Part shown: positions 25,870 to 35,200 of the stretch, one piece after another
How positions within the stretch are numbered: position 1 is the first letter of the stretch
How the letters are laid out: the number at the start of each line of letters is the position of its first letter
Assembly: GCA_021234535.1 (NCBI GenBank)
Contig: CM037838.1
Coordinates: forward strand, 14,382,195-14,446,194
From: Stichopus chloronotus
Lineage: Eukaryota; Echinodermata; Holothuroidea; Aspidochirotida; Stichopodidae
DNA: 64,000 nucleotides
Direction: 5' to 3'
The notes under the pieces: generated by a model
Told to the model about the DNA's origin: nothing
The model's input: only the letters and a program-made list of their open reading frames with translations
Databases searched by the model: none
Position numbers and translations under genes: made by a program

Positions 25870-27552
25870 TAATAATAATAATAAAAATAATAATAATAAC
25901 AACAATAACAACAATAATACTAACAATAAATATGATAACAATAAAAGCAGAAGAAGAAGAACATAAGAGCTGAAAAAGTATCCCCGAAGAGTCCACTAAC
26001 GCTCGCGAAAATGTACAACATAAATATATAACTTTACAGTTTTTATTACAAACAAGGTCAATGTGAGGGTTCATATAGGGATAATGATCGAGAACCATAC
26101 TAAAGTATACCAAACAAACAAGAATTATATTTAATCGTGTATCCAAGCGGTTATTTCTACGTTCCATATTAAAGTGAAAATCGGTACACATGACATTTGA
26201 AGGGGCGTTTAAGTGCACCAACATAGCTTCAAAGAAAATCATTAATCATTGTTAGACTAACATATAATTCGCAAGATGAGTTACGAAATGAACATTAAGT
26301 GAACAACTAATTTAGAGGGACCAATTACTGGATTCCTATCTGTGAGAAACATAATTTATTGAAAAGATTGTCACCACCCTTCTCTATGTTAATTAAACTG
26401 GAATCTGCGTCAATAAATACCTTTAGGTCTCTAGATCTCTTTCTCTGTAAAACAAGCAACTTTTTCACTTTAACAACAGCACTTACGAAATTCATTAATG
26501 AAGAAAGTCATTAATAGCAAACACATATATTTATAAAGAAGGTTCTTGGATCGATTGTTAGAATTGGCAGATAATTTTGAAATATTAGGTCAATGACGTG
26601 GAAGGGTCATTCAAAGTTTCCGGTACGAACTCTCTGTGTAAAGAATGCAGAAAGAGAATCTCAAGTGGTGAAAAATACCTTAGGCATTATGCGTCCATGT
26701 TTTCCATATTGATGTACTTACTGGTATTAAAACTTTCTCAATTTGTAAGAAACAGGGACACATCTCCTTGCTTACGCATTGTTTTCCCATTAGTAGAAAG
26801 TCTCTGGGACAGATACAGCTTCCATTTCCAGTACCGCAGTTGTTTGGACACACGGGTTGTCCACAACTAGGTTGACAATCACAACTACTGTAAACCATGT
26901 TTGCCGGACATTGTGCGTTGGTGGTTGGCCAGTCTGTAGTGTAAATGTCATTTGTCTCTATAAAGAAAATGAAGTTCACTGCTAGTACGTAGTAACATTA
27001 CTAGTAGTTAGTAATGCTACTGGTGCTTAAAGTAACGCTTCTAGTACTGTAACCACCTAGAACGCAGTAAGGTCAGGTTGTTATTGTTTTACGTATAGCA
27101 ATACAACGAAGTTTAATAATGATACGGAAAAAAAAAAAACTTACTTTGAAAATATGGCGTCTTATTACGTTGGCCACATTTTCTGTTGCGTTCAAATGGG
27201 AATCTCTCCTCGAAATCACAAAGGCCTGCATGATTCGGAGAAGGCAAAAGATGAAAACAGATAATCTAATCATAACAAATCCTTATGCTTTATTTACATT
27301 TTACTTTATGGCCTTTGCCAACTAAGTTTGAATCGTGTTTTCTTTATTATTCTTTTTTTTTTCATACCTCACCTCTTTAGTTGAAACATATTGCTTTTGC
27401 GATAACTTGGTAATGTATAGACAGATAGAAAATAATTTATAGCTGAAAGGTGTTCTCAATGAAGAATACTTACGTCCTGCGGTAACAAAGCTGATCAATA
27501 CTAAATTTGTAAAACTCAACACGCTGCACATTTTTCTCCACGTAAGGTACAT
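9995..27552 (-). CDS. Gene A: secreted TIL + fibrinogen-related domain protein
   Basis: Six exons, all with GT-AG borders: 27474-27552, 27145-27225, 26722-26957, 11141-11374, 10605-10869, 9995-10239. They join in frame (intron phases 1,1,0,0,1) to 379 codons plus TAA. Residues 1-25 form a hydrophobic signal peptide ending SFVTAG. Residues 70-122 are a TIL-type module with 11 Cys (starts CPANMVYSSCDC, ends CPCF). Residues 122-166 resemble the E-like module that follows TIL in mucin/FCGBP-type proteins (NCSC, GNDTMC). Residues about 170-378 are a FReD with GGGWTVIQRR, GFGRPDHE, WLGND, LRIDM, the calcium-loop-like DADHDPIED and CAIVNGAGWW. Likely role: extracellular lectin-like recognition protein (inference). 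Start chosen by homology with B and D; an in-frame ATG lies 12 bases upstream at 27,564. Intron 3 (11,375-26,721) is swollen by retrotransposons. Confidence 0.88.
10240..10604 (-). other. Gene A intron 5
   Basis: Separates the two C-terminal FReD exons. It begins GTTTGT after GCA-G (phase 1) and ends in CTCAAG before the last exon. The same intron position and phase occur in B, C and D. AT-rich, with no other feature seen. Confidence 0.8.
11465..11815. repeat. Trinucleotide microsatellite (TAC/TAA)n
   Basis: Begins with about 12 TAC/CTA units and passes into an imperfect AAT/ATA array with GAT and AAC interruptions. It lies inside gene A intron 3, directly upstream of an R4-like retrotransposon fragment. 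Tyr- and Ser-rich open frames across it are artefacts of the repeat. Confidence 0.9.
11816..12680 (+). mobile_element. 5'-truncated R4/Dong-like retrotransposon, C-terminal end
   Basis: Antisense to gene A. Frames at 11,867-12,202 and 12,315-12,659 encode the end of a non-LTR retrotransposon ORF closely similar to the longer copy at 23,256-25,710. It holds a region equivalent to the CCHC finger, here with its first Cys replaced by Tyr (YRMC...H...C), and the restriction-like endonuclease core RRPDLVI...IFDVAVPSD (about 12,300-12,372). A frame break near 12,200 separates the halves. TAA-type repeat flanks it on both sides (11,465-11,815 and ATAATAATAATAAT at 12,666). It lacks the whole RT domain, so it is a dead 5'-truncated insertion. 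Confidence 0.82.
12681..15985 (-). mobile_element. L1/Tx1-like LINE copy 1 (5'-truncated, decayed ORF2)
   Basis: Minus-strand LINE in gene A intron 3. It begins within the AP-endonuclease C-terminus (15,981: NFNARDKCYDLVVAYDLVDIW, CRLDFFLIS, SDHSIV) and continues through RT pieces: IITLIPKPSKDP...NYRPISLLN (15,130-15,248), FLLLVDFGKA (14,940-15,000), VRQGCPISPYLFILCAEV (14,750-14,815) and QYADDTYIFLD (14,640-14,680). It ends with a C-terminal domain bearing a C-x2-C-x8-H-x4-C finger (about 13,330-13,400; CTFC...DHLFWEC). Several frameshifts and stops break it. A T-run at 12,679-12,687 on the plus strand may be its poly(A) end. It is non-functional. Confidence 0.82.
16144..18043 (-). pseudogene. 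LINE copy 2 ORF2: endonuclease plus C-terminal domain, RT deleted
   Basis: Frames 17,810-18,043 and 17,370-17,897 give an exonuclease-endonuclease-phosphatase fold with SYNVRG near the start, QETHS and GGDFNF; one frameshift near 17,830-17,900 separates them. Frames 16,933-17,379 and 16,144-16,764 give the thumb-distal and C-terminal region ending with a C-x2-C-x8-H-x4-C finger. Motifs such as YADD and GCPLSP are absent. The abrupt change from FFLISRN to LNSILFNFIW near 17,380-17,395 marks the deletion junction. An intact element of this family would have about 1.5-2 kb more here (estimate from copies 1 and 3). Confidence 0.78.
18505..19318 (-). pseudogene. LINE copy 2 ORF1 (L1 ORF1p-like nucleic-acid-binding protein)
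   Basis: Starts METSKKRRGRPPL at 19,318, with a basic stretch. A long coiled coil follows (about residues 55-135, heptads rich in Leu/Glu/Lys). Next comes the RRM-like core with RMSRRNKFRIVGIPS and the conserved ERCHRDG (about 18,780). A frame break near 18,780 separates this from the C-terminal part (18,505-18,804), which holds SPHILVKCLSYKDKV and an Ile-Val-Asp-Asp-Leu-Thr motif. The order matches L1-type ORF1p, an RNA-binding trimer that coats the LINE transcript. The frameshift makes this copy defective. Confidence 0.75.
19450..21676 (-). pseudogene. LINE copy 3 ORF2: endonuclease and reverse transcriptase, broken
   Basis: Frame 21,143-21,676 carries the endonuclease start (TIIQESHSTPDQETFW, SDCRGVMILFNP, IVNIYDPN). 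Frame 20,672-21,115 continues with DLFLISN and RSDHSFVFI. RT pieces follow in at least four frames: GIITVIPKPNKDFSFVKN and LRPITLLN (20,320-20,413), NQTGFLKNRFIGENIR (about 20,200), MFVDFEKAFDTLEWKFV (20,090-20,150), RGVRLGCPLSSYFFI (19,930-19,975) and QYADDTIIYL (19,797-19,826). The YADD catalytic box survives but frameshifts and stops interrupt the ORF repeatedly. Confidence 0.78.
22306..23037 (-). CDS. LINE copy 3 ORF1, intact L1 ORF1p-like protein
   Basis: A 243-codon open frame, so the best-preserved LINE ORF in the window. The N-terminus is Ser/Lys/Thr-rich and basic. Residues about 60-155 form an acidic then heptad-rich coiled coil (ITKELKRIELNFDKALEF, KEKEHEEMFKMMEQRIAEL). The RRM-like core follows (ERFSRRNDIRIVGYQSS) with MERAHRDGARREGRNRN and LVRLSFSLDKVTALKNQR. 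The end ITDDLTFVDLTEKKK matches the corresponding segment of copy 2. The role in this family is to bind and chaperone the element's RNA. It may end slightly early compared with copy 2, whose frame runs some 40 residues further. Confidence 0.75.
   Translation of the reverse strand: MESSALKKKEAGQKVRKTSSLATHKKSSTHDNTRTYQASQHFVPSGELSDVFNEATDNESISSVENTMTDLSSSIEVSLGRITKELKRIELNFDKALEFTNSLVVVLEKKEKEHEEMFKMMEQRIAELESINQQSAEALNKQERFSRRNDIRIVGYQSSAAENCLDIAREVLNKVGIANANMERAHRDGARREGRNRNLLVRLSFSLDKVTALKNQRAKLQDEGYFITDDLTFVDLTEKKKRK
23199..23256. repeat. TAA microsatellite, 5' flank of the R4-like element
   Basis: (AAT)n, then AAATTAAG, then (AAT)6, then AAATTAAT, ending at 23,255. The same arrangement with seven AAT units recurs immediately 3' of the retrotransposon (25,710-25,757). 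This suggests a target-site duplication inside a TAA repeat. Confidence 0.85.
23256..25709 (+). mobile_element. R4/Dong-like non-LTR retrotransposon, near-complete 3' portion
   Basis: Plus strand, antisense to gene A, in intron 3. It encodes RT followed by a restriction-like endonuclease, the layout of the R2/R4 group rather than AP-endonuclease LINEs. The 5' part before KSPGPDQVQGFWLKNL is short, so any N-terminal DNA-binding domain seems missing. The 3' UTR (about 25,570-25,709) ends GAAAGAA then TAA repeats. TAA microsatellite flanks both sides with a shared interrupted pattern of about 45 bp. Insertion into TAA repeats is what I recall for Dong-type elements. Lesions are few (one in-frame stop, one frameshift), so it is relatively young. 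Confidence 0.85.
23264..25568 (+). pseudogene. RT-endonuclease polyprotein of the R4-like element
   Basis: Frame 23,264-23,599 ends at a TAA at 23,597-23,599; the same frame resumes at once (HIPAWLTTGRTVLIQKDP) and runs to 25,141. RT landmarks are NYRPITCLPTTWKL (about 23,680), AWIDYKKAYDSVPHSW (23,885-23,935), GIFQGDALSPLLF (24,062-24,100) and the catalytic YMDDLKLYA (24,191-24,217). The finger CRMCGEKDET starts at about 25,082 but a frameshift near 25,110-25,140 breaks it. The shifted frame continues to 25,568 with the endonuclease core RRPDLVIMDK...IVDVAVPND (25,334-25,410; P-D, 14 residues, D). The product would nick DNA and prime reverse transcription on its target. Two lesions make this copy inactive as it stands. 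Confidence 0.85.
25710..25925. repeat. TAA/TAC/TGA microsatellite tract
   Basis: Mixed (AAT)n, (GAT)n and (ACT)n array immediately 3' of the R4-like element. Its first 48 bases copy the interrupted pattern seen 5' of the element at 23,206-23,255. Hydrophobic Ile/Ser open frames on the minus strand across it are repeat artefacts. Confidence 0.9.
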
Positions 27553-27604
27553 TTTGAGTATCATTCCGAATCAATGAGCCTAGTCCCTGAAAAAATTAAT
27601 CTTG

Positions 27605-27665
27605 TGAATTTACCCCAGGTGTTGTTTATTTGAAGAGTTTTTAACTTGTGATTTTATCTCAGTTA
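27605..27665 (-). promoter_or_regulatory. Conserved promoter-proximal or 5' UTR block, gene A
   Basis: All five array members keep a related block 55-110 bases before the start codon. On the gene strand it reads roughly TTAATAAC, a few bases, then TCAAACGAAC and TACACCTGG in C and D; A, B and E have close variants. Copies: A 27,605-27,665; B 36,755-36,800; C 49,385-49,440; D 58,980-59,036; E 60,752-60,788. Introns and the wider flank have diverged more. It may hold the core promoter or a shared 5' UTR element. No transcript start is known. Confidence 0.45.
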
Positions 27666-30600
27666 TCTCTTGTGATTAAACTCCTAGCAATGCAACGATC
27701 TTCTATAATAGTATAATATGAGCTTACCATTACTGGTTAGTCCACAATAAAACAATGTAATCCCATGGTGACTGATTTTTTTATTAGAGAAAAATCGATA
27801 TTATTCGTTACTCTTTTGGAAACGTCATACCATTTTGTATGTGTCATATGAGGTTATTGCCATTTGATACAACGCAGTTCACTATAATGACAATCTATAG
27901 TGTAATACTTTGCAGTTCCCCCACACAATGCACTGCTATGAAATTGTAAGGGAGCGTGGCAAACTTCAATAGATGTACTTACCTAGCTACAGTTAGATCT
28001 TTCGCTTCAAGGAGAATAAGCAGACGATTTAATAAACAATTTATTGCGTGTTACAGAGCGACAGAAGCCTAAATAAATAAATAATAAATAAAATTAAAAT
28101 AGTCCCTGTTATTGAAACAAATATTGTACAACGACTGTGCTTCTTCTGAGATACATTTTAAACTTTTTGTAGTCAATTAAACCACACAGAGTGAGGTTAG
28201 AGTGAACCAATAGAAGATTTGTGTTTCAGTAGAGAGAAGTGTCAAGTCCTTGCTCTCACTTTCGGTCATGCTTTCGGTGATGCGACCTGGAGTGACTAGT
28301 ACTATGTGTATCCAGATACCTTACCAAATACTTCAGATTTTTAGTTGGTAGACGGAGGAACAAAGAGTAACGCTTTAACAATCTTTCCTCTCATTTAGAG
28401 ATTCATTGTCACAGTGAAGTTTGGAGCACGTAACCATTTCCTCTGACAATGTTCTTTTGGCAACCATGAACAGTTGAATGGTAAAAGAGATGAAAATAAA
28501 TAATAATAATAATTATAATAGTTGGGACTATTTTACTTTCAATGTTTTAGGGCGAATAATTTATATACCATTACAGAGTAAATACTGTTGTTAGTAACAT
28601 GTAACACAGCCAGGTGCTCTATCAGACAAGAATCAAGGCACGCTCTTTTTGATTGTGTGAGCCTAGAAAAATGGGGGCATGCTTTTTGGGGGTAATAAAA
28701 GGTGGATACCACATTATTTACAGTTACGACTGTTATGTTTTCCTCTTTTTCTCTCTCCGGAAGGTTTTGTTTTTTCCTTTTCTTGACCTTCATACACTAT
28801 ATTTTCTTTCCCCCTGGAGCTGTAGAGGAGAGAGGATGTTGGTGAAAAATACATCAGTACCCAATAGATTTGAACTCATGATTATAACACTTACTTAAGT
28901 AATCATTAGGCGTGTATTCTTACTCAATGCGCCACGAGTGCACATGGAAGATTGGGTCGTTCACGTTTTTACAACTAGCCTTGTCGCAATATTGTTAACC
29001 GACTCGTCAAACATGTGTTATTGGTTATAATATACAAGTGTTTGGGTAATATACCATTAGCGGTAAGAACTGATCAATTGTCATCTACCAATAACGGCAA
29101 GAGCTGATAAGCAGCCTTAACTGCCTATTCGTGAAACGTATGTGATCGTGATATAACCCAACAGTGTTTGGATATCTACCATTAACGGTAAGAACTGATC
29201 AGGCCAGGGAAATTGGGTATAGTTTAGAACATGATCAAATGAAACAATGATTCGCTTATTTTTAGCCAACCAATTACAAACCTCAAATCATATGTTTACA
29301 CTTGGCTTATTATAATCTAAGTATTTTATAACATCTTCAAGTTATCGTCATTGTCATATGTGGTGAATAAAGAATAGATATCACATATGGTTGTTTTTAA
29401 TGTATTGTAAGAGCAATATAGATATCTATTCAAACATTTGACTGTTGTAGCTTTTATCGGAGGTGAATGCAATGTGAAAACCCTACCTCTTTGCATTACT
29501 TATTCCCGAAAATTGTAATGTTAATTTGAGCTGTATTATCCTGTTAGTCGAGGGTGTAACTAAGTACCAACGACTCTCAAATATAATGATGTAGTCATAA
29601 TCATTGTGAATTCATACAGATTGAAGTCATTATATTGGTTGTAACACTGCAAACGAGACTTTTATCCATTGGCCGACTTCCTGAAACCATGGAGTTGGGA
29701 ATCACATCTTTTCATGTCTATTTATTTTATCTTATGGAAATTGGTATTCAATGTAATGAAAACACAACCAAAGTGTTCATAGTAAGAACGTTTTCAAATT
29801 TTTAACTATATACACTAGGCCTAATAACTTGGATGAAGAAACACAAATGTCATAAAAAAAAGCTAAAATTGTGATTTCTTCATGTAAGGAGACTCAGAAT
29901 AACAAAAAATGGGAATTTTGCTCCCCTTTTATTTTTCAACAGTTCTTTTCAATTTTAAATTTTCATTTCTTCATCTACGAGATTCAGTTATTTTCTTGAC
30001 GAAACTGTATTTTTACTGAATATGTAGGATAAGCTGCCCATGTCTATGCAACTGTCATTCTTCGAAATTAGGTAGATCTTACAAAAAAAAATCAAACTGC
30101 GAATCCCTTCATAAGAATAATAAGCCAGTTATTAAGTTCTCACTATTTGCAATGTCGGTTTGACTATAAACACATTACACTGTAAATTTTTACTAGATTG
30201 TCAAGGCAATTCAATGAGTGATTCATTTGAAAATTTTGGTTTTTGTGCATTGAAGCAAAGAAGAAAAGATCGACGAATGATCATAGATAGCCTAATGCAT
30301 AAATTATATCCGCCCTAGGCTGATAAGTCTCATGTTTTGTTGTTCCAACGTCAGTAAATGAAGAAGTCTGTTAAGAACACTCGCTGAGGATATTTTAGGA
30401 ATGAAGCTTCCGAGTAAGTAGCTATAAAGAAGTGTTCATGTCATTGGTTTTTTTTTCTTTTGCAATTGGGCCGGTTTCTCTGTGTACAGGTAGACATACG
30501 CAATCGGAGGTTTGCCACATAAAGAGAGAAAAAGAAAATGTCAGCTTGAACCAAATCTGAAAGAAGTGTTTGAACTCCCATTGCCACTAACAGTGTAAAC

Positions 30601-32252
30601 TGTTATATCTTGCTGGTGTTGGTGATGACAGGCTGGTCACTCTCCCTGGACAACCATGGCGACAATTTTTGCATTTGCGGATGACCGCATGGTTGAAACC
30701 ACGTTCCGAATATGGATGATGGGATAAAATGGGGGACCATAATGGTGGATGAGATTTAGAGGTGGGTACGTTCGCAGATTATGTGGTAAATATATATTAC
30801 AGAACGCGCAAAACGCAAATCAAATTTAGGTGCCTTTTTTGCAGGGAAAATGTGATTTTCTGGCTGACGTTCCAATTTCTAGTAATGTGCACCTCAACCC
30901 ACTCTGCAGAAATCTATAGCTTCTAAGCATTTTCGGATGATTATAAAACTATGCCCAACTGAAAAGTGAGAGATTTTTTCCACATTACCACTCGATAGTA
31001 AAAACTGATAATAGTTACATACATTGCACTAACAACCAACGAAGTGAGCAATGTTCCTGCTAGTTTTCCATTTACCGTGGAGGGAGGGATATTCAATTAC
31101 CTCCTATTACTAATCGTTGTTTGTAACAATCGCTTAGCTAATTTAGTATTCCGCCTGATTGTTTAGTCCAGATTTGACCTTTGTTTGTTAGAAACCATTA
31201 AGTTGTCTGTATTAGGCTACATGAAAATTTACACTGTCGCATGGACCTTGAATATGACACCAGAATTCTTATTTATAATGTTTGTAATTGCATGGACCTT
31301 ACAGGTGCATTGTGTCTTTATTTTATATACCTGAGACAGTCTAGAAAAAAAATCAAAATACTTAATTGAGGGCACTCTTCAAATGAACTGACATTCACCT
31401 GACAATCATTTCTCAAGTATAAATTAGATCGAAACAGTGTCAATTACACAAGTAAGTAACCTGGTTGCCAATTCACACACTGAACATTGAGTGTTCATCT
31501 GTTTACTTCATACGATGATACCATTGTTACATAAGAAGCTTTGCAATAGAAGCTTCTTTGCAAAATACAAAATAAGTTGCATTGTTTGTTCAAAACATGC
31601 CACAGTGTGACTGCTAATAACTCGTCAGATTACCCCCAACTGCAAGACACAGTTGATATGAGTTGTGAAGTAAATACATTGAGATAGTTGTAACACATAA
31701 TACACTAGGGCATAAAATTTGTAACACAACACATACAATGATTTCCCCTGCATTGGCTGTATTCCACAAGTATTGGCGTATCATTTACATTGACTTCCGA
31801 CTCACACGATGGTACGGAACGTTATTAGAAAGGTGTCACTGTCACGTTTAAACAAAGTTTCAAATTCTTTATGTATCAGCATAGCAATGTGTATTGATGT
31901 TTACACTGTTCGTCTTTGACTCATATTAACAAATGATCATTAACATTGTGTAACACAAGGTAACATTTCTTACAATTAACAATAGTAAAAAGCAAAGAGA
32001 TACTGATTCATTTTGAGGTAAATTGCCAACTACGACAGAAGCATTCTACATAAAGATAGTTCACTACTTCACCATTTCAAAAATTTTCATTTTATACCTT
32101 ATGACATCCATAGTAGTAGAAAATACATAGGCCTACATATATATAGGACTGTGAAAAAGAAATGTATGTAATTGTGCGTAACCTAAAGAAACGGTAGGAA
32201 AGTACTTTCCAAGTATTGTCAATGTTAGGTAACCCATGCGTTGTGCTCGACT
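27666..32252. other. Intergenic region between genes A and B
   Basis: No supported gene. The part from 27,566 to about 29,760 is homologous to the DNA upstream of gene C (49,331 to about 50,890). Landmarks are ATTACAAAC (29,274 and 50,398), the CTGTATTATCCTGTT-like string (29,531; 50,668) and GGGAATCACATC (29,698; cf. 50,826). A composite repeat (28,540-29,235) is inserted in this block. From 29,760 to 32,250 I see only AT-rich unique-looking sequence. Confidence 0.55.
28540..29235 (-). repeat. Composite repeat with tRNA-like head, copy 1
   Basis: Related over most of its length to 34,760-35,335 in gene B intron 3. On the minus strand a tRNA-like promoter pair occurs: an A-box-like TGGCGCATTGAG (about 28,924-28,935) and a degraded B-box-like GAGTTCAAATCT (about 28,865-28,876). 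The remainder includes an AAAATGGG...TTTTTGATTG region. At the other end are three copies of a TACCATTAACGGTAAGAACT-like unit (about 29,051, 29,088 and 29,171). A tRNA-derived SINE or a SINE nested in another repeat fits. The equivalent place upstream of gene C lacks it. Confidence 0.55.
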
Positions 32253-35200
32253 TTATTGGCGAGGTCGTATCTTCATCTCAACGTATCTGAGCCTGTTTTT
32301 ACCTTCCCTTGATTGCCACCATGTGGGACGATATTGGTTCAAGTTGGTGGCGCCACAATGTGTCTCACTAACTCCAAACCACCATCCAACACCGGTGAGA
32401 ATGGCACAATTTGTGTCTTTCACCCTATCGTTATCTGAGTCGTAAGTTGTAAAACTTTCATTTAGACGATTCGTCATAGTGACGATACTCATAGGACCTA
32501 GCAGTAAAAACAAAAGGACAAAATATTATCAACCGTCATCAGGGACAATTTAGCAATATATTTCATTAATATGCATTATTCAAAATGAAAAATCCCCCAA
32601 ATCAAAATTAGTCAGGATGGTGCCTCTACTAACTAGTTTTTTTTTCCTGTGATGCGTGATTGAATAGAACGTCTGAAGTTTCTTTTCTTTCATCTCATCC
32701 TGATGTTACCCTATAAAAGGTTCACACTGCCTCTATGATTACTCATGTTTTTATCATAAAGAATTTAAAAAAATCAAACTGGCAGATTATAAAATTTTCT
32801 CTTACATTTCATGACATCTCCTCTGACCATAGTCATGCAAATGCAGTGTCTACGATCAATTACCTTATTTATTTAAATATTTTATCATGTTTGTAGATGC
32901 TACAAACCTGCAGTTCCATTATATCTTCCTACGTTTGTCAAATGATAGCCACCACCTTCGTTGCTGATACGAAAGTCACTGTAATGGGCATAGTAGAATA
33001 CTCCTGCCGGGTCAGTCATATCAATTCGTAGCTCATGTCGGAATTGGTTGGTGAGGAAGTACAACTTTTCATTCCCTAACCAGAGCTCATGGTCCGGTCT
33101 GCCAAAGCCTTGCTTATAATTTATCCAGCTACGATTGAAATCAACAGTGCCGTCTATACGACGCTGAATTACCTAGCGAGAATAAGAAAATTTGCAAATA
33201 GGTAGTTATCTCGCATTAACTAAATAGTGAATTAATTTACCTAGATCAGTCCGGCTTACGGGACTGAGAAATCTATTAATATTATAAAAGAAGGCCTTGT
33301 AATAATCATGTCAAGATACAACAGACAACATTATCCCCTATTGTAACTCATTGCTAACTTAACATAATATTTATTACACAAGATAACTACATGTCATACT
33401 ACATTACTTCGTTACATGCCCACGTTATTGGTTATTTTACGTCTTGATATGGTTTTGATAAGATTTTCTAAAAAAATATGGTATCTGAACTACATATGTT
33501 ACGGTATTGTAATAAACCAAATTCTGAAAAAAATGTTTTGATGTGATCCTACTGGATACCAATAAGATATACTACACTGAACAATTTAGTACTTACTCCT
33601 CCATATTCAAGAAAACTATCATGATGTTGATATTTCAATATGTATAGCCTATTCTGTAACATGGTAGTATGACATCGGTCTACAGCTTAAATATCAGATT
33701 TTAATAAACGTTATTTCATACGGAACAGATTTAATGTAATTCGAAGTAAGAAACTGTCATTGTGAGTGTGTTAGCAACCACCGGTAAAGAAGTTCCGGTC
33801 CACTTTCCTCACTGTCTCTTTCTTCGAACTTCGCATCTTTGCATCGTGCATCTTTTCTCTAATGGAATATCGCCTACTAGTGAATAATGGCCATATTTTA
33901 ACTTTATGTAAACAACATAAAATTATCTGTGGACGTTAAGATCTCACTTAACTTTCATCAGGGTAGATAAATATTCGATTTCAATTTGTCGAAAATTGGC
34001 ACCTAAGTTCACCATGGTACAATAGTTAAAGGGTTTCTTTGTATTCATTATTTAACATTCCAGAAATAAGAGACATTGAGGGTACAAATTATTTTATGAA
34101 TTTTCAAGAAGAACAAATCTAATACCTTTTTAAAACACAGAGCATATGTAGAGGTGTGGGTTTTATATTTAACTCACCGTCCAGCCTCCTCCATTGGAGG
34201 CGTTGCAATAAACATCAAACGGTTCCCCAGTCCAGTTTATAGGTTTTATCGTGTAAATACCACTTGGTCGTTGAAAGGCCCTGTGAGCAGTGAGGCAGTC
34301 AAAGGGCACACACGTCATGTCATTGCCTTGGTAACCACTCACACAAGTCAGAATTGCATTGACACAGGAACAATTCAGCGTGCAGTTGGATGAAACATAA
34401 AATTCATTTTCCTTGAAAGGAAACCATAAAAAGGAGAAAAAAATGCTTATTGACCAATTGGGTTGACTTCCAAATTCAGTGATAGTTTAGGCCTAATGTG
34501 AACGTACAAAATCAATGCAAGTATCAGGTAACTAAGAGATACTCATTCAATGTTTAATTGAAATAAGTGTGCAGTTCTCAAAATAAGAATATGGAAATCC
34601 TCCCAGATAGTGTCCACTTTTAAGAAATCTAACATTTTCTGCAGCGATATGAAGAACCAATGTGTGGAGTTCACAAAACATTGCCAAAAAACCCCGAATC
34701 TTGGAGCATTAGTCTCAAAAGTCAGCCAATTCTCCTTGCCTTTACAGTATTAACCGCTAATGGATTTACCCCGTTACAGAGTATAAACTGCTCTGAGTTA
34801 GTAAAATGTAACATAGACATACAGACATGTTCTCTGTCAACAAGATATGTGGACGCTCTTTTTGATTGGGTGAGCCTAGAAAAATGGGCTTTTGGAGGTA
34901 CTAAAAGGCAGAAGGCGCCATTACTTAGAGTTACGACTGCTGTGTTTCCCTTTTTTTTCTCCGAAGGTTTTTTTTTGAAACTCATACACTATATTTTCTT
35001 TTTCTTGCAGCTCTAGAGGTGAGAGAATATTGGTGGAGATATATCAGTAAATATTGGATTCGAACTCATGATTATAACATTTTAGTATGTAATCAATATT
35101 GTAAGTAATAATTACGAGTGTCCCCGAATCCACTGCGCCAGGAGCGCACATGAAAGAATGGGTAGTTCAAAGTATTGCAAGCATCCTTACGCAATTCTCC

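Noticed and set aside
35050..35150. Functional tRNA gene on the minus strand
   Set aside because: A and B boxes are present but about 65 bases apart with no acceptor stem or anticodon arm visible. Better explained as a tRNA-derived repeat.
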